Positions 28,972 through 37,265 of a DNA stretch of 64,000 bases are shown piece after piece. Within the stretch, counting starts at the first letter, position 1; each line of letters starts with the position of its first letter. The DNA is from Streptomyces sp. NRRL WC-3605. Lineage in GTDB: Bacteria > Actinomycetota > Actinomycetes > Streptomycetales > Streptomycetaceae. Position numbers and translations under genes: made by a program. The stretch spans positions 44,218 to 108,217 of the forward strand of contig NZ_LLZN01000049.1 of assembly GCF_001509795.1 (NCBI RefSeq). The letters are read 5' to 3'. The notes below the pieces were generated by a model. It worked only from the letters and a program-made list of their open reading frames with translations. It did not search any database and was not told where the DNA came from.

Positions 28972-30516
28972 TCAGTCGACGGCGTCCAGGGCGTCGACGA
29001 TGCCGGCTCCGTAGAAGCCGTTGAGCCGCTTGCCGCCCTCGCACAGCGCGTCCTGGGTGCCGTTGCCGTCCTGGTCGTACGACGCCGGGCAGCCCGGGTT
29101 GTCCGCCTGGGCCTTCAGCAGGGCCCTCAGCTGGGCCGGAGTCGCCTTCGGGTAGCGGGACTTCAGCAGTGCGGCGACGCCCGCGGTGTGCGGGGAGGCC
29201 ATCGAGGTGCCCTGGAGGTAGCCGTAGCCGCCCTCCGGCAGCGTGGACAGGATGCGCCCGTTCTTCGACGGGGTGTCCGGCACCTGGTAGCGGCCGTCAC
29301 CGCCGGGCGCGGCCACGTCGACGACCCGGTGGCCGTAGGACGAGTAGTACGACTTGAGGTTCTGGACGCCGGTCGCGCTGACCGTCACGACACCCGGCAG
29401 CTGCGTCGGGATGTCGAGGCACACCGACGGGTCGACGGTGCGCGGGCCCGGGGTGGTGTCGTTGGGGCTGGAGGTGTCCTCGATGGCGTCCGAGGCCAGG
29501 TCGTGGTTGCTGTTGCCCGCCGAGGCGACGTGCAGGGTGCCCTTGTGCTGGGCGTACAGCTGGGCGCGGTTCACCGCGTCCACGATGGCCCTCTGGTCCG
29601 GGTCGGCCTTGCAGTTGTACATCCACGGGTCGACGTAGTAGCTGTTGTTCGTGATCTCCACGCCGTGGTCGGCGGCGAACACGAAGGCGCAGACGACGTT
29701 CTCCGGGTAGAACAGCCCGCTGGCCGGGTCGCTCACCTTGATGCCGGCCACCTTGACGCCGGGCGCCACACCGGCCACGCCGACTCCGTTGCGGGCGGCG
29801 GCGATCTCACCGGCCACATGGGTGCCGTGGTAGTCCCCGCTGGTGTACGGCCGCCAGGCGCCCTCGCTGGTGTCCGCCTTGCCGCCGACGCAGTTGGCCG
29901 ACTGGGAGGCGGAGAAGTTCGGGGCGAGGTCCGGGTGGGTGTCGTCGACGCCGGTGTCGATCACGGCGACGGTCACCTTGCGGCTGCCCGGGTTGATGAG
30001 CGCGGCCTTGTCGGCGCCGATCGCCCGCAGGTCCCACTGGTCCGCCTCCAGCGGCTCCGGGGTGCCCTCGGCGCCGCTCGTGGTCGTCTTGGCGGTGCCC
30101 GCGATCTTCGCGGCCTGCTGCTTCGTCAGGGGCTCGACCGGCCCCTCGTCCGTCGTGCCGGCGGCGGTCAGCGGCGCCGTACGGGTGGCTCCCGCGGACT
30201 GCACGCCGCGCACCGCCCGTATCGTGCGGGCGAATTCGGGATTCGCCGAGTGGACGACGATGACACCGATCCGGTCGTACGCGGCGACCACGGTGCCGTC
30301 CGCCGCCCGGATCGCCTTCTTCACGGACTCGATCGTGCGGTGGTCCGTCCTGGTGTTGACGACATACGCCAGGGAGGACGCGTCCGCGGCCTGAGCGGTG
30401 GGCTCCGCCTGCGGGGCCGCGGACGACGCCGTCGGCAGGAAGCCGAGCGTGGCGGTCAGCGAGAGGACCAGCGGGACCGCGAGGCCGAGACGGCGTCTGG
30501 ACCGCAGATGAGTCAT
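28972..30516 (-). CDS. Secreted subtilisin-family (S8) serine protease
   Basis: A 514-residue preproprotein. The signal peptide covers about residues 1-33 (RSRRRLGLAVPLVLSLTATL, cleavage near ASSAAPQA) and an inhibitor-I9-like propeptide spans about 45-115. The catalytic triad is D187 (AVIDTGVDDTHPDL), H230 (HGTHVAGEI) and S438 (GTSMASPH), with oxyanion N335 in ASAGNSN. Cys residues at 209, 276, 302 and 366 suggest disulfides. All catalytic residues are present, so it is probably active outside the cell. A plausible promoter lies 75-110 bases upstream. Confidence 0.94.
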   Translation of the reverse strand: MTHLRSRRRLGLAVPLVLSLTATLGFLPTASSAAPQAEPTAQAADASSLAYVVNTRTDHRTIESVKKAIRAADGTVVAAYDRIGVIVVHSANPEFARTIRAVRGVQSAGATRTAPLTAAGTTDEGPVEPLTKQQAAKIAGTAKTTTSGAEGTPEPLEADQWDLRAIGADKAALINPGSRKVTVAVIDTGVDDTHPDLAPNFSASQSANCVGGKADTSEGAWRPYTSGDYHGTHVAGEIAAARNGVGVAGVAPGVKVAGIKVSDPASGLFYPENVVCAFVFAADHGVEITNNSYYVDPWMYNCKADPDQRAIVDAVNRAQLYAQHKGTLHVASAGNSNHDLASDAIEDTSSPNDTTPGPRTVDPSVCLDIPTQLPGVVTVSATGVQNLKSYYSSYGHRVVDVAAPGGDGRYQVPDTPSKNGRILSTLPEGGYGYLQGTSMASPHTAGVAALLKSRYPKATPAQLRALLKAQADNPGCPASYDQDGNGTQDALCEGGKRLNGFYGAGIVDALDAVD

Positions 30517-30597
30517 GGGATCTCCACATCATCCGGAACGGAACGGCCCGGGACACGGATGACGCCCGGGCAGGTACATGACGAGTGGTGCAGCCCG

Positions 30598-30626
30598 AAG
30601 CTATCCCCGAACTCCCTGGCCAGCAA
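30598..30626 (-). promoter_or_regulatory. Promoter of the S8 protease gene
   Basis: On the minus strand TTGCTG (complement 30621-30626), a 17-base spacer and TAGCTT (complement 30598-30603) form a good vegetative promoter. The transcript would start near 30591, giving a leader of about 75 bases. Confidence 0.6.
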
Positions 30627-30882
30627 TCCGGACGCGGCATCTTCGGAAAGAAGCAGCGGGAGTTGAACCGGTCCTCACGCGGCGCCGTGACCTTGGGCAG
30701 GAGGCGCGAGCCCGGTCGTGCCCCCTTTTGGATCACTCGCCGTGGCCCTACCATCGCCAGCCGGTCACGTGATCCATGTCACTGCGAAAGACAGAGCCGT
30801 CATGTCCGAACCCACGCCGCCCCCGACGCCCGAACCGCCCCCGTCCACCGCCGCACCAGCGCCCGCAACGCGAGGAGACTCC
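30627..30882 (+). promoter_or_regulatory. Control region of the DUF485-symporter operon with a Crp-like site
   Basis: This is otherwise empty divergent DNA. GTGATCCATGTCAC at 30769-30782 fits the GTG-N6-GNCAC pattern reported for Streptomyces Crp. A candidate -10 TACCAT lies at 30749-30754 with TTTTGG 17 bases upstream. TCACGTGA at 30765-30772 is a perfect palindrome overlapping the site. Confidence 0.5.
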
Positions 30883-31239
30883 GTGGCCACCGACGCACCG
30901 CCCCCCTCGAAAGAGACCCATCGGCTCCCCACCACCGAGGAGTTCACCGAGGTGCAGCAGAGTGCGGAGTTCGCCGAACTGCGCAGCTCCTACCGCTCCT
31001 TCGCCTTTCCGCTGACGGTCGCCTTCATCGTCTGGTACCTGCTGTACGTCCTGCTGTCCAACTACGCGGGCGGCTTCATGGGCACCAAGCTGGTCGGCAA
31101 CATCAACGTCGCGTTCGTCTTCGGAATCGCCCAGTTCGTCACCACGTTCCTCATCGCCTGGTGGTACGCGCGGCACGCGAACGCCAAGCTCGACCCCAAG
31201 GCCGAGGCCATCAAGACACGTATGGAGGGCGGCGCATGA
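30883..31239 (+). CDS. DUF485 membrane protein, symporter partner
   Basis: A 118-residue protein from the GTG at 30883 (MATDAPPPSKETHRLPTTEE), chosen for GAGGAG 5 bases upstream and typical DUF485 length. An in-frame ATG at 30802 would add a Pro-rich 27-residue tail. The core is SSYRSFAFPLTVAFIVWYLL, then two helices (about 47-67 and 82-102) with YAGGFMGTKLVGNINVAFVF. DUF485 proteins are encoded with acetate/cation symporters (YjcH-ActP type). Its stop overlaps the symporter ATG. Confidence 0.9.
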   Translation: MATDAPPPSKETHRLPTTEEFTEVQQSAEFAELRSSYRSFAFPLTVAFIVWYLLYVLLSNYAGGFMGTKLVGNINVAFVFGIAQFVTTFLIAWWYARHANAKLDPKAEAIKTRMEGGA

Positions 31240-32855
31240 GCCCCGCGATGACCCTCGCGGCCAACGAGGCCAGCGAGCACCGGACGCTGATCATCACCCT
31301 GTTCGCGCTCTTCGTGGTCGCGACCCTCTTCATCACCGTCTGGGCCGGCCGCCAGACCAAGGACGCCGCCGACTTCTACGCCGGCGGCCGGTCGTTCAGC
31401 GCCTTCCAGAACGGCCTCGCCGTCTCCGGCGACTACATGTCCGCCGCGTCCTTCCTCGGCATCGCCGGCGCCATCGCGATCTTCGGCTACGACGGCTTCC
31501 TCTACTCCATCGGCTTCCTGGTGGCCTGGCTGGTCGCGCTGCTCCTGGTGGCGGAGCCGCTCAGGAACTCCGGCCGCTACACGATGGGTGACGTGCTCGC
31601 GTACCGGATGCGCCAGCGGCCCGTCCGCACCGCCGCCGGCACCTCCACGATCGTCGTGTCGATCTTCTACCTGCTGGCGCAGATGGCCGGCGCCGGCGTG
31701 CTGGTCTCGCTGCTGCTCGGCATCACCTCCGACGCGGGCAAGATCCTCATCGTCGCCCTCGTCGGCCTGCTGATGATCGTCTACGTCTCCATCGGCGGCA
31801 TGAAGGGCACGACCTGGGTCCAGATGGTGAAGGCCGTGCTGCTCATCGGCGGCACCATCCTGATCACCTTCCTGGTGCTGCTGAAGTTCGACTTCAACAT
31901 CTCCGACCTGCTGGGCAAGGCCGCCGACAACAGCGGCAAGGGCGCCGCCTTCCTGGAGCCCGGCCTGCAGTACGGCGCCAACGGCACCTCCAAGCTGGAC
32001 TTCCTCTCCCTGGGCATCGCCCTGGTCCTCGGCACCGCGGGTCTGCCGCACATCCTGATCCGCTTCTACACGGTGCCCAACGCCAAGGCCGCCCGTAAGT
32101 CCGTGAACTGGGCCATCGGCATCATCGGCGTCTTCTACCTGATGACCATCGCCCTCGGCTTCGGCGCGGCCGCGCTGATCTCCCAGGACGAGATCATCGC
32201 GTCCAACCCGTCCGGCAACACGGCGGCCCCGCTGCTCGCGCTGCATCTGGGCGGCGTCGACTCGGCCTGGGGTGCCATCCTGCTCGCCACCATCTCGGCG
32301 GTCGCCTTCGCGACGATCCTCGCGGTGGTCGCCGGCCTCACCCTGGCGTCGTCCTCGTCGTTCGCGCACGACATCTACGCGAACGTCATCAAGAAGGGCA
32401 CCGCCACGGAGAAGGAGGAGGTCAGGGCCGCCCGCCTCGCCACCATCGGCATCGGCGCCGTCTCCATCCTGCTCGGCGCCCTGGCCCGCGACCTCAACGT
32501 CGCCGGCCTGGTCGCCCTGGCCTTCGCGGTCGCGGCCTCCGCCAACCTCCCGACGATCCTCTACAGCCTGTTCTGGAAGAGGTTCACCACCCAGGGCGCC
32601 CTGTGGTCGATCTACGGCGGTCTGATCGTCGCCGTCGGCCTGGTGCTCTTCTCACCCGTCGTCTCCGGCGACCCGAAGGCGATGTTCCCGGACGTCGACT
32701 TCGCCTGGTTCCCGCTGAAGAACCCCGGCATCATCTCCATCCCGTTCGGCTTCCTGATGGGCTGGCTCGGCACGATCCTCTCCAAGGAGGAACCGGACGC
32801 CGGCAAGTACGCGGAACTGGAAGTCCGCTCCCTGACGGGCACGGGCGCCCACTGA
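31236..32855 (+). CDS. Sodium/solute symporter, ActP-like (acetate or monocarboxylate)
   Basis: A 539-residue SSS-family transporter with about 13 hydrophobic segments. ADFYAGGRSFSAFQNGLAVSG and GDYMSAASFLGIAGAIAIFG are strongly ActP-like, followed by GTAGLPHILIRFYTVPNAKA, the SSS signature region. The likely substrate is acetate or short monocarboxylates with Na+ or H+; this is family knowledge, not shown. It overlaps the DUF485 gene by ATGA. A Crp-like site upstream suggests carbon-dependent control. Confidence 0.92.
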   Translation: MSPAMTLAANEASEHRTLIITLFALFVVATLFITVWAGRQTKDAADFYAGGRSFSAFQNGLAVSGDYMSAASFLGIAGAIAIFGYDGFLYSIGFLVAWLVALLLVAEPLRNSGRYTMGDVLAYRMRQRPVRTAAGTSTIVVSIFYLLAQMAGAGVLVSLLLGITSDAGKILIVALVGLLMIVYVSIGGMKGTTWVQMVKAVLLIGGTILITFLVLLKFDFNISDLLGKAADNSGKGAAFLEPGLQYGANGTSKLDFLSLGIALVLGTAGLPHILIRFYTVPNAKAARKSVNWAIGIIGVFYLMTIALGFGAAALISQDEIIASNPSGNTAAPLLALHLGGVDSAWGAILLATISAVAFATILAVVAGLTLASSSSFAHDIYANVIKKGTATEKEEVRAARLATIGIGAVSILLGALARDLNVAGLVALAFAVAASANLPTILYSLFWKRFTTQGALWSIYGGLIVAVGLVLFSPVVSGDPKAMFPDVDFAWFPLKNPGIISIPFGFLMGWLGTILSKEEPDAGKYAELEVRSLTGTGAH

Positions 32856-32951
32856 TCCTGTTCCCCCTGGGCGGCCACGTCGCATGATGTGCGGCGTGGC
32901 CGCTCGGCGTGCCGGAGATGAGTGGAAGCAGGGAAGCCGTGAGTTCAGGAC

Positions 32952-33308
32952 ATGCCCTGGGGGCGGGTGAGTGGCGGGCCCTGGCGGCAGCCGAGCAGGA
33001 CCGTCTGGTGGGTCCGGGACGACGACGGCAGTCCGATTCCGGTCTCGAGTTCCGGGCGGCCCACCTTCCCCTACTGGTCGTCGGAGGCCCGCGCGCAGCG
33101 CGCCGCCCAGCTGTGGGGGCCCGCGTTCCGGGCTGTCCCGATGCCGCTCGACCACTGGCGGGGCGCCGCCCTGCCGGATCTCGCCGAGGACGACCTGAGG
33201 GTGGGGATCAACTGGAGCGGGCCGCGCCTGACCGGATGGGACTTCACCGTCGCCGACGTGGTCGACCGGCTCGCGCACGCCCTCGCCGAGCCGCCGTACG
33301 ACGGGTAG
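32952..33308 (+). CDS. DUF2750-like protein, possibly frameshifted at its N-terminus
   Basis: A 118-residue frame with WWVRDDDGSPIPVSSSGRPT, FPYWSSEARAQRAAQLWG and RVGINWSGPRLTGWDFTVAD, matching DUF2750. The ATG has AGGA only one base away, a poor start, and the usual N-terminal helix is replaced by MPWGRVSGGPWRQPSR. In another frame just upstream, GTG 32939 with AGGGA encodes a helix ending LAAAEQDR that would join naturally to TVWWVRDD. Either a shorter protein or a frameshift; function unknown. Confidence 0.6.
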   Translation: MPWGRVSGGPWRQPSRTVWWVRDDDGSPIPVSSSGRPTFPYWSSEARAQRAAQLWGPAFRAVPMPLDHWRGAALPDLAEDDLRVGINWSGPRLTGWDFTVADVVDRLAHALAEPPYDG

Positions 33309-33433
33309 CGGCCCGCCGTCCGGCACCGCCTCGTACGTCCCTACCACCCGCCCCGTCCCACGTCGTGGGATCGGACCCGTGTCACTGTCCGTGCGGTCAC
33401 GTAGGCTCGCAGGAGACGGACGTACGTCGAGAA

Positions 33434-33447
33434 CTGGTCATGACCAG
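33434..33447. promoter_or_regulatory. Palindrome at the moaA ribosome-binding site
   Basis: CTGGTCATGACCAG is a perfect 14-bp palindrome whose right arm runs into the AGGAGG of moaA. TAGGCT at 33402-33407 is a candidate -10 upstream, so the palindrome would lie in the transcribed leader. Confidence 0.5.
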
Positions 33448-33459
33448 GAGGGGGCCCAC

Positions 33460-34449
33460 GTGCTCATCGACACCTACGGCCGGGTGGCCACCGACCTGAG
33501 GGTCTCGCTGACCGACCGCTGCAATCTGCGGTGCACGTACTGCATGCCCGAGGAGGGCCTGCAGTGGCTGGCCAAGCCCGATCTGCTGACCGACGACGAG
33601 ATCGTGCGGCTCATCGACATCGCCGTCACCTCGCTCGGCATAGAGGAGGTCCGCTTCACCGGCGGTGAGCCCCTCCTGCGCCCCGGACTCGTCGGCATCG
33701 TGGAGCGGGTCGCCGCCCTGGACGCCCGCCCCCGGATGTCCCTGACGACGAACGGCATCGGTCTCAAGCGCACCGCCCCCGCCCTGAAGGCCGCCGGTCT
33801 CGACCGGGTCAACGTCTCCCTCGACACCCTGCGCCCCGACGTCTTCAAGACCCTCACCCGCCGGGACCGCCACAAGGACGTCCTGGAGGGCCTGTACGCC
33901 GCCCGCGAGGCCGGCCTCACCCCGGTCAAGGTCAACTCCGTGCTGATGCCGGGCCTGAACGACGACGAGGCCCCCGACCTGCTCGCCTGGGCCGTCGAGC
34001 ACGACTACGAGCTGCGCTTCATCGAGCAGATGCCCCTGGACGCCCAGCATGGCTGGAAGCGCGACGGCATGATCACCGCCGGGGACATCCTCACCTCCCT
34101 GCGCACCCGCTTCGAGCTGACCGAGGAGGGCGCGGAGAAGCGGGGCTCGGCCCCCGCCGAGCGGTGGATCGTGGACGGCGGGCCGCACGTCGTCGGCGTG
34201 ATCGCCTCCGTCACCCGCCCCTTCTGCTCGGCCTGCGACCGCACCCGCCTCACCGCCGACGGCCAGGTCCGCACCTGCCTCTTCGCCCGCGAGGAGACCG
34301 ACCTGCGCGCGGCCCTGCGCTCCGGGGCGCCGGACGAGGAGATCGCCCGGATCTGGCGGCTGGCGATGTGGGGCAAGAAGGCGGGCGCGGGCCTCGACGA
34401 CCCGTCGTTCGTGCAGCCGGACCGGCCGATGTCCGCCATCGGGGGATAG
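33460..34449 (+). CDS. moaA: GTP 3',8-cyclase MoaA (molybdenum cofactor synthesis)
   Basis: A 329-residue radical SAM enzyme that converts GTP to 3',8-cyclo-GTP, the first step toward molybdopterin. The N-terminal cluster motif CNLRCTYC has C21, C25 and C28. The SAM-binding GGEP is in FTGGEPLLRP, and a second cluster uses PFCSACDRTR and the later RTC. The C-terminus ends in the essential GG. GTG start with AGGAGG 8 bases upstream. No other moa gene is in the window; a 14-bp palindrome overlaps its leader. Confidence 0.96.
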   Translation: MLIDTYGRVATDLRVSLTDRCNLRCTYCMPEEGLQWLAKPDLLTDDEIVRLIDIAVTSLGIEEVRFTGGEPLLRPGLVGIVERVAALDARPRMSLTTNGIGLKRTAPALKAAGLDRVNVSLDTLRPDVFKTLTRRDRHKDVLEGLYAAREAGLTPVKVNSVLMPGLNDDEAPDLLAWAVEHDYELRFIEQMPLDAQHGWKRDGMITAGDILTSLRTRFELTEEGAEKRGSAPAERWIVDGGPHVVGVIASVTRPFCSACDRTRLTADGQVRTCLFAREETDLRAALRSGAPDEEIARIWRLAMWGKKAGAGLDDPSFVQPDRPMSAIGG

Positions 34450-34511
34450 GGGCCCTCGGGCGTCCGGGCAGAGGCCCAGGCGCGGACAGGGGCGCAGGCG
34501 CGGACCGGGGC

Positions 34512-34736
34512 TCAGGCCCCCCGCGCCTCCCACTCCTCCAGCGGCACGACGTCCTTCAGGAACCCCCGCACCCCGAGGAACTGCGACAGATGCTCGCGAT
34601 GCTCCTCGCACGCCAGCCACGTCTTGCGCCGCTCCGGCGCGTGGATCTTCGGGTTGTTCCACGCGAGCACCCACAGGGCGTCGGCACGGCAGCCCTTGGC
34701 GGAACAGACAGGGGTCTCGAAGGTCTCGTCACTCAC
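34512..34736 (-). CDS. Conserved 74-residue actinobacterial protein with Cys/His pairs
   Basis: A 74-residue protein: MSDETFETPVCSAKGCRADA, then LWVLAWNNPKIHAPERRKTW and LACEEHREHLSQFLGVRGFL. CSAKGC and CEEHREH could bind one zinc. The GTG start has GGTGAG about 9 bases upstream. The function is unknown; relatives have been mislabelled acetone carboxylase. A hairpin followed by five U residues lies in the DNA just upstream, so the gene may sit behind an attenuator. Confidence 0.82.
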   Translation of the reverse strand: MSDETFETPVCSAKGCRADALWVLAWNNPKIHAPERRKTWLACEEHREHLSQFLGVRGFLKDVVPLEEWEARGA

Positions 34737-34745
34737 GATTTCGTC

Positions 34746-34874
34746 TCACCGATTTGCGCACAAAAAGGCGACGCCGAGCAGCCACGGGGGGAGCTGCCCG
34801 GCGTCGGTCCGTCGCTCCGACGGGGGATGCGGAGCGCCTACGAAGTATGTCACGGGTAACCCGCCGCCCGGCAC
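34746..34874 (-). CDS. Possible leaderless 42-residue ORF before the 74-residue gene
   Basis: GTG to TGA encodes MPGGGLPVTYFVGAPHPP and further, ending LLGVAFLCANR; the stop is 9 bases before the next start. A TACTGT box (complement of 34882-34887) ends 7 bases before the GTG, the spacing for a leaderless message. It contains one rare TTA codon, and its GC-third-position content is lower than that of neighbours. The terminator-like hairpin lies inside it. It may be a leader peptide or chance. Confidence 0.35.
   Translation of the reverse strand: MPGGGLPVTYFVGAPHPPSERRTDAGQLPPWLLGVAFLCANR
34762..34806 (-). terminator. Intrinsic terminator or attenuator with U tract
   Basis: On the minus strand CGACGCCG (complement 34799-34806) pairs with CGGCGTCG (34769-34776), with an inner GCAGC/GCTGC stem, and CCTTTTTG follows. 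It could end the DUF3099 transcript or attenuate the 74-residue gene that starts 25 bases later. Confidence 0.7.
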
Positions 34875-34950
34875 CTGAACAACAGTATCGATCTGAGGTT
34901 TTACTGAGGTTGGCGCACCCCGGTCTTCCGGAGTGCAACGCTCCGCGACA

Positions 34951-35349
34951 TCACGTCCGGTCGCGCGGTTCGCTTTGTCCGCCGGGCCCAGCGGCGCCCG
35001 CCACATCTTCCGGAGACGGTTCCGCGAAACCGTCATTCGTCCGCGACGGATCGATCATGGGACGCGTCGGCATGGCCACGAAGGTCGACGGGAGCGACGG
35101 CGCGTTCTCCCGTCCCGCGTTGGCGATCACCACGGCGATGTACGGCAGGACCAGCCCGAGCACCAACGCCACGATGGCGACGTGCCGTTCGACGTTCCAC
35201 AGCGACGCCGCGAGGATCACCGACAGGGTGCGGACCGACATGGAGATGACATAGCGGCGTTGGCGACCGCGCACGTCCTCCTGCAGCCCGGTCCGGGCTC
35301 CGGTGATCCGGAACACCTCGGCGTTGCCGCCCGCATGCAGCTTCCGCAT
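34951..35349 (-). CDS. DUF3099 membrane protein
   Basis: A 132-residue protein starting MRKLHAGGNAEVFRITGART. DUF3099 features are ARTGLQEDVRGRQRRYVISM, then two adjacent helices (about 38-58 and 64-86; RTLSVILAASLWNVERHVAI and VALVLGLVLPYIAVVIANA) and a hydrophilic tail. Function unknown; the family is confined to actinobacteria as far as I know. The chosen ATG has GGTGGAA about 5 bases upstream; longer frames run through Pro/Arg-rich intergenic DNA. Confidence 0.85.
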   Translation of the reverse strand: MRKLHAGGNAEVFRITGARTGLQEDVRGRQRRYVISMSVRTLSVILAASLWNVERHVAIVALVLGLVLPYIAVVIANAGRENAPSLPSTFVAMPTRPMIDPSRTNDGFAEPSPEDVAGAAGPGGQSEPRDRT

Positions 35350-35595
35350 CAGATTCCACCATCCGCCCGCATCGGACCCTCCCCCTGCTCTCACACGTCC
35401 ACCGCCGGTCGGGGGGCCGGACCGGGACAACTCCCACCGTACGCCTCGCCTGCGCCGCCTACGAGACCGGGTCTCCCGGTGCCCGGACCGGACGGTCTGC
35501 GTCCTCACACGTACGGTCGTGCCCGGCATGCGGCGTACCCCGACCGGCCCAAGACTGGCCGTACTGCTCCACCCGAGCCGTACAAGGAGGCAGCC

Positions 35596-35880
35596 ATGGG
35601 CTGGTTGTGGGCGATCATCGTGGGATTCGTGCTGGGCCTGCTGGCCAAGGCACTGATCCCGGGCAAGCAGCACAGCCCGCTCTGGCTGACCACGATCTTC
35701 GGCATCCTCGGCGCGATCGTCGGCAACTCCGTGGCCCGGGCGTTCGGCGTCGAGTCGACGCGCGGCATCGACTGGAGCCGGCACATCTTCCAGATCGTCG
35801 CCGCGGTGATCATCGTGTACGTGGGCGACATGCTCTACATGGCGACGCTGGGCAAACGCAAAGGCAGAGAGCGGGCCTGA
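35596..35880 (+). CDS. GlsB/YeaQ/YmgE-family small membrane protein
   Basis: A 94-residue protein with three hydrophobic stretches: MGWLWAIIVGFVLGLLAKAL, LTTIFGILGAIVGNSVARAF and FQIVAAVIIVYVGDMLYMAT. It is Gly-rich, as in the transglycosylase-associated or GlsB stress family. AAGGAGG lies 5-6 bases before the ATG. The members are stress-linked in other bacteria; the function here is unproven. Confidence 0.88.
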   Translation: MGWLWAIIVGFVLGLLAKALIPGKQHSPLWLTTIFGILGAIVGNSVARAFGVESTRGIDWSRHIFQIVAAVIIVYVGDMLYMATLGKRKGRERA

Positions 35881-35890
35881 GACCCGACAC

Positions 35891-35926
35891 GACGAGGGGC
35901 CCCCGCGGAAACGGAGGCCCCTCGTC
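35891..35926. terminator. Bidirectional terminator between glsB-like gene and tyrS
   Basis: GACGAGGGGCC (35891-35901) and GGCCCCTCGTC (35916-35926) form an 11-bp stem between convergent genes. Confidence 0.75.
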
Positions 35927-35941
35927 GCAGTAACTCGTCGC

Positions 35942-37210
35942 TCAGACGCCCGTGACCTCGACCGCCGCCAGGTTCTTCTTGCCGCGCCGCAGCACCAGCC
36001 ACCGCCCGTGCAGCAGGTCCTCCTTCGCGGGGACCGCGTCCTCGCCGGCCACCTTCACGTTGTTCACGTAGGCGCCGCCCTCCTTCACGGTGCGCCGCGC
36101 GGCCGACTTGCTGGCCACCAGACCCACCTCGGCGAACAGGTCGACCACCGGGCCGAGCTGCTCGACCTGGATGTGCGGCACCTCGGAGAGCGCCGCCGCC
36201 AGCGTCCGGTCGTCCAGGTCCGCCAGCTCGCCCTGACCGAAGAGCGCCTTCGACGCGGCGATCACGGCGGCCGTCTGGTCTGCACCGTGCACCAGCGTCG
36301 TCAGCTCCTCGGCCAGCGCACGCTGCGCCGCCCGGGCCTGCGGCCGCTCCTCGGTCTGCCGCTCCAGCTCCTCCAGCTCCTCACGGGACCGGAAGGACAG
36401 GATGCGCAGGTACGTGGAGACGTCCCGGTCGTCCGCGTTCAGCCAGAACTGGTAGAACGCGTACGGCGTCGTCATCTCCGGGTCGAGCCAGATGGCGCCG
36501 CCCTCGGTCTTGCCGAACTTGGTGCCGTCCGCCTTGGTCATCAGCGGTGTCGCCAGCGCGTGGACCTGCGCGTGCGGCTCCAGCCGGTGGATCAGGTCCA
36601 GGCCCGCCGTGAGGTTGCCCCACTGGTCGCTGCCGCCCTGCTGGAGCGTGCAGCCGTACCGCCGGTACAGCTCCAGGAAGTCCATGCCCTGCAGCAGCTG
36701 GTAGGAGAACTCCGTGTAGCTGATGCCCTCCTCCGACTGGAGCCGGCGGGCGACCGAGTCCTTGGTGAGCATCTTGTTGACGCGGAAGTGCTTGCCGATG
36801 TCCCGCAGGAACTCGATGGCGGACAGGCCGGCCGTCCAGTCCAGGTTGTTCACCATCGTCGCCGCGTTGTCCCCCTCGAAGGAGAGGAACGGCTCGATCT
36901 GGGCGCGCAGCCGGTTCACCCAGTTCGCGACGGTCTGCGGGTCGTTCAGCGTGCGCTCGGCCGTCGGGCGGGGGTCGCCGATCTGGCCGGTGGCGCCCCC
37001 GACGAGCGCCAGCGGGCGCAGGCCCGCCTGCTGGAGTCGGCGCATCGTGAGCACCTGGACGAGGTGGCCGACGTGCAGGCTGGCCGCGGTCGGGTCGAAG
37101 CCGCAATAGAACGTGACGGGACCGTCCGCGAGCGCCTTGCGCAAGGCGTCCTCGTCGGTGGACAGGGCGATCACGCCGCGCCACTTCAGCTCGTCGACGA
37201 TGTCCGTCAC
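35942..37210 (-). CDS. tyrS: Tyrosyl-tRNA synthetase
   Basis: A 422-residue class I synthetase. HIGH is present as HVGH (residues 46-49), preceded by [16 protein letters not shown] is represented by KFGKTE in [17 protein letters not shown]. The C-terminal S4-like RNA-binding domain includes [20 protein letters not shown] and [11 protein letters not shown] start; AAGGAG lies about 11 bases upstream. It attaches tyrosine to tRNA-Tyr. Length and domain order are normal. Confidence 0.97.
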   Translation of the reverse strand: MTDIVDELKWRGVIALSTDEDALRKALADGPVTFYCGFDPTAASLHVGHLVQVLTMRRLQQAGLRPLALVGGATGQIGDPRPTAERTLNDPQTVANWVNRLRAQIEPFLSFEGDNAATMVNNLDWTAGLSAIEFLRDIGKHFRVNKMLTKDSVARRLQSEEGISYTEFSYQLLQGMDFLELYRRYGCTLQQGGSDQWGNLTAGLDLIHRLEPHAQVHALATPLMTKADGTKFGKTEGGAIWLDPEMTTPYAFYQFWLNADDRDVSTYLRILSFRSREELEELERQTEERPQARAAQRALAEELTTLVHGADQTAAVIAASKALFGQGELADLDDRTLAAALSEVPHIQVEQLGPVVDLFAEVGLVASKSAARRTVKEGGAYVNNVKVAGEDAVPAKEDLLHGRWLVLRRGKKNLAAVEVTGV

Positions 37211-37265
37211 GGTTCTCGTGTCTCCTTGATGGTCTCGGGCAGTCGAGTGACAGCCGCCTACGAGG

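Noticed and set aside
35350..35784. N-terminal extension of the DUF3099 protein
   Set aside because: The upstream codons run through Pro/Arg-rich intergenic DNA and the reverse of the GlsB-like gene; the ATG at 35349 matches family length.
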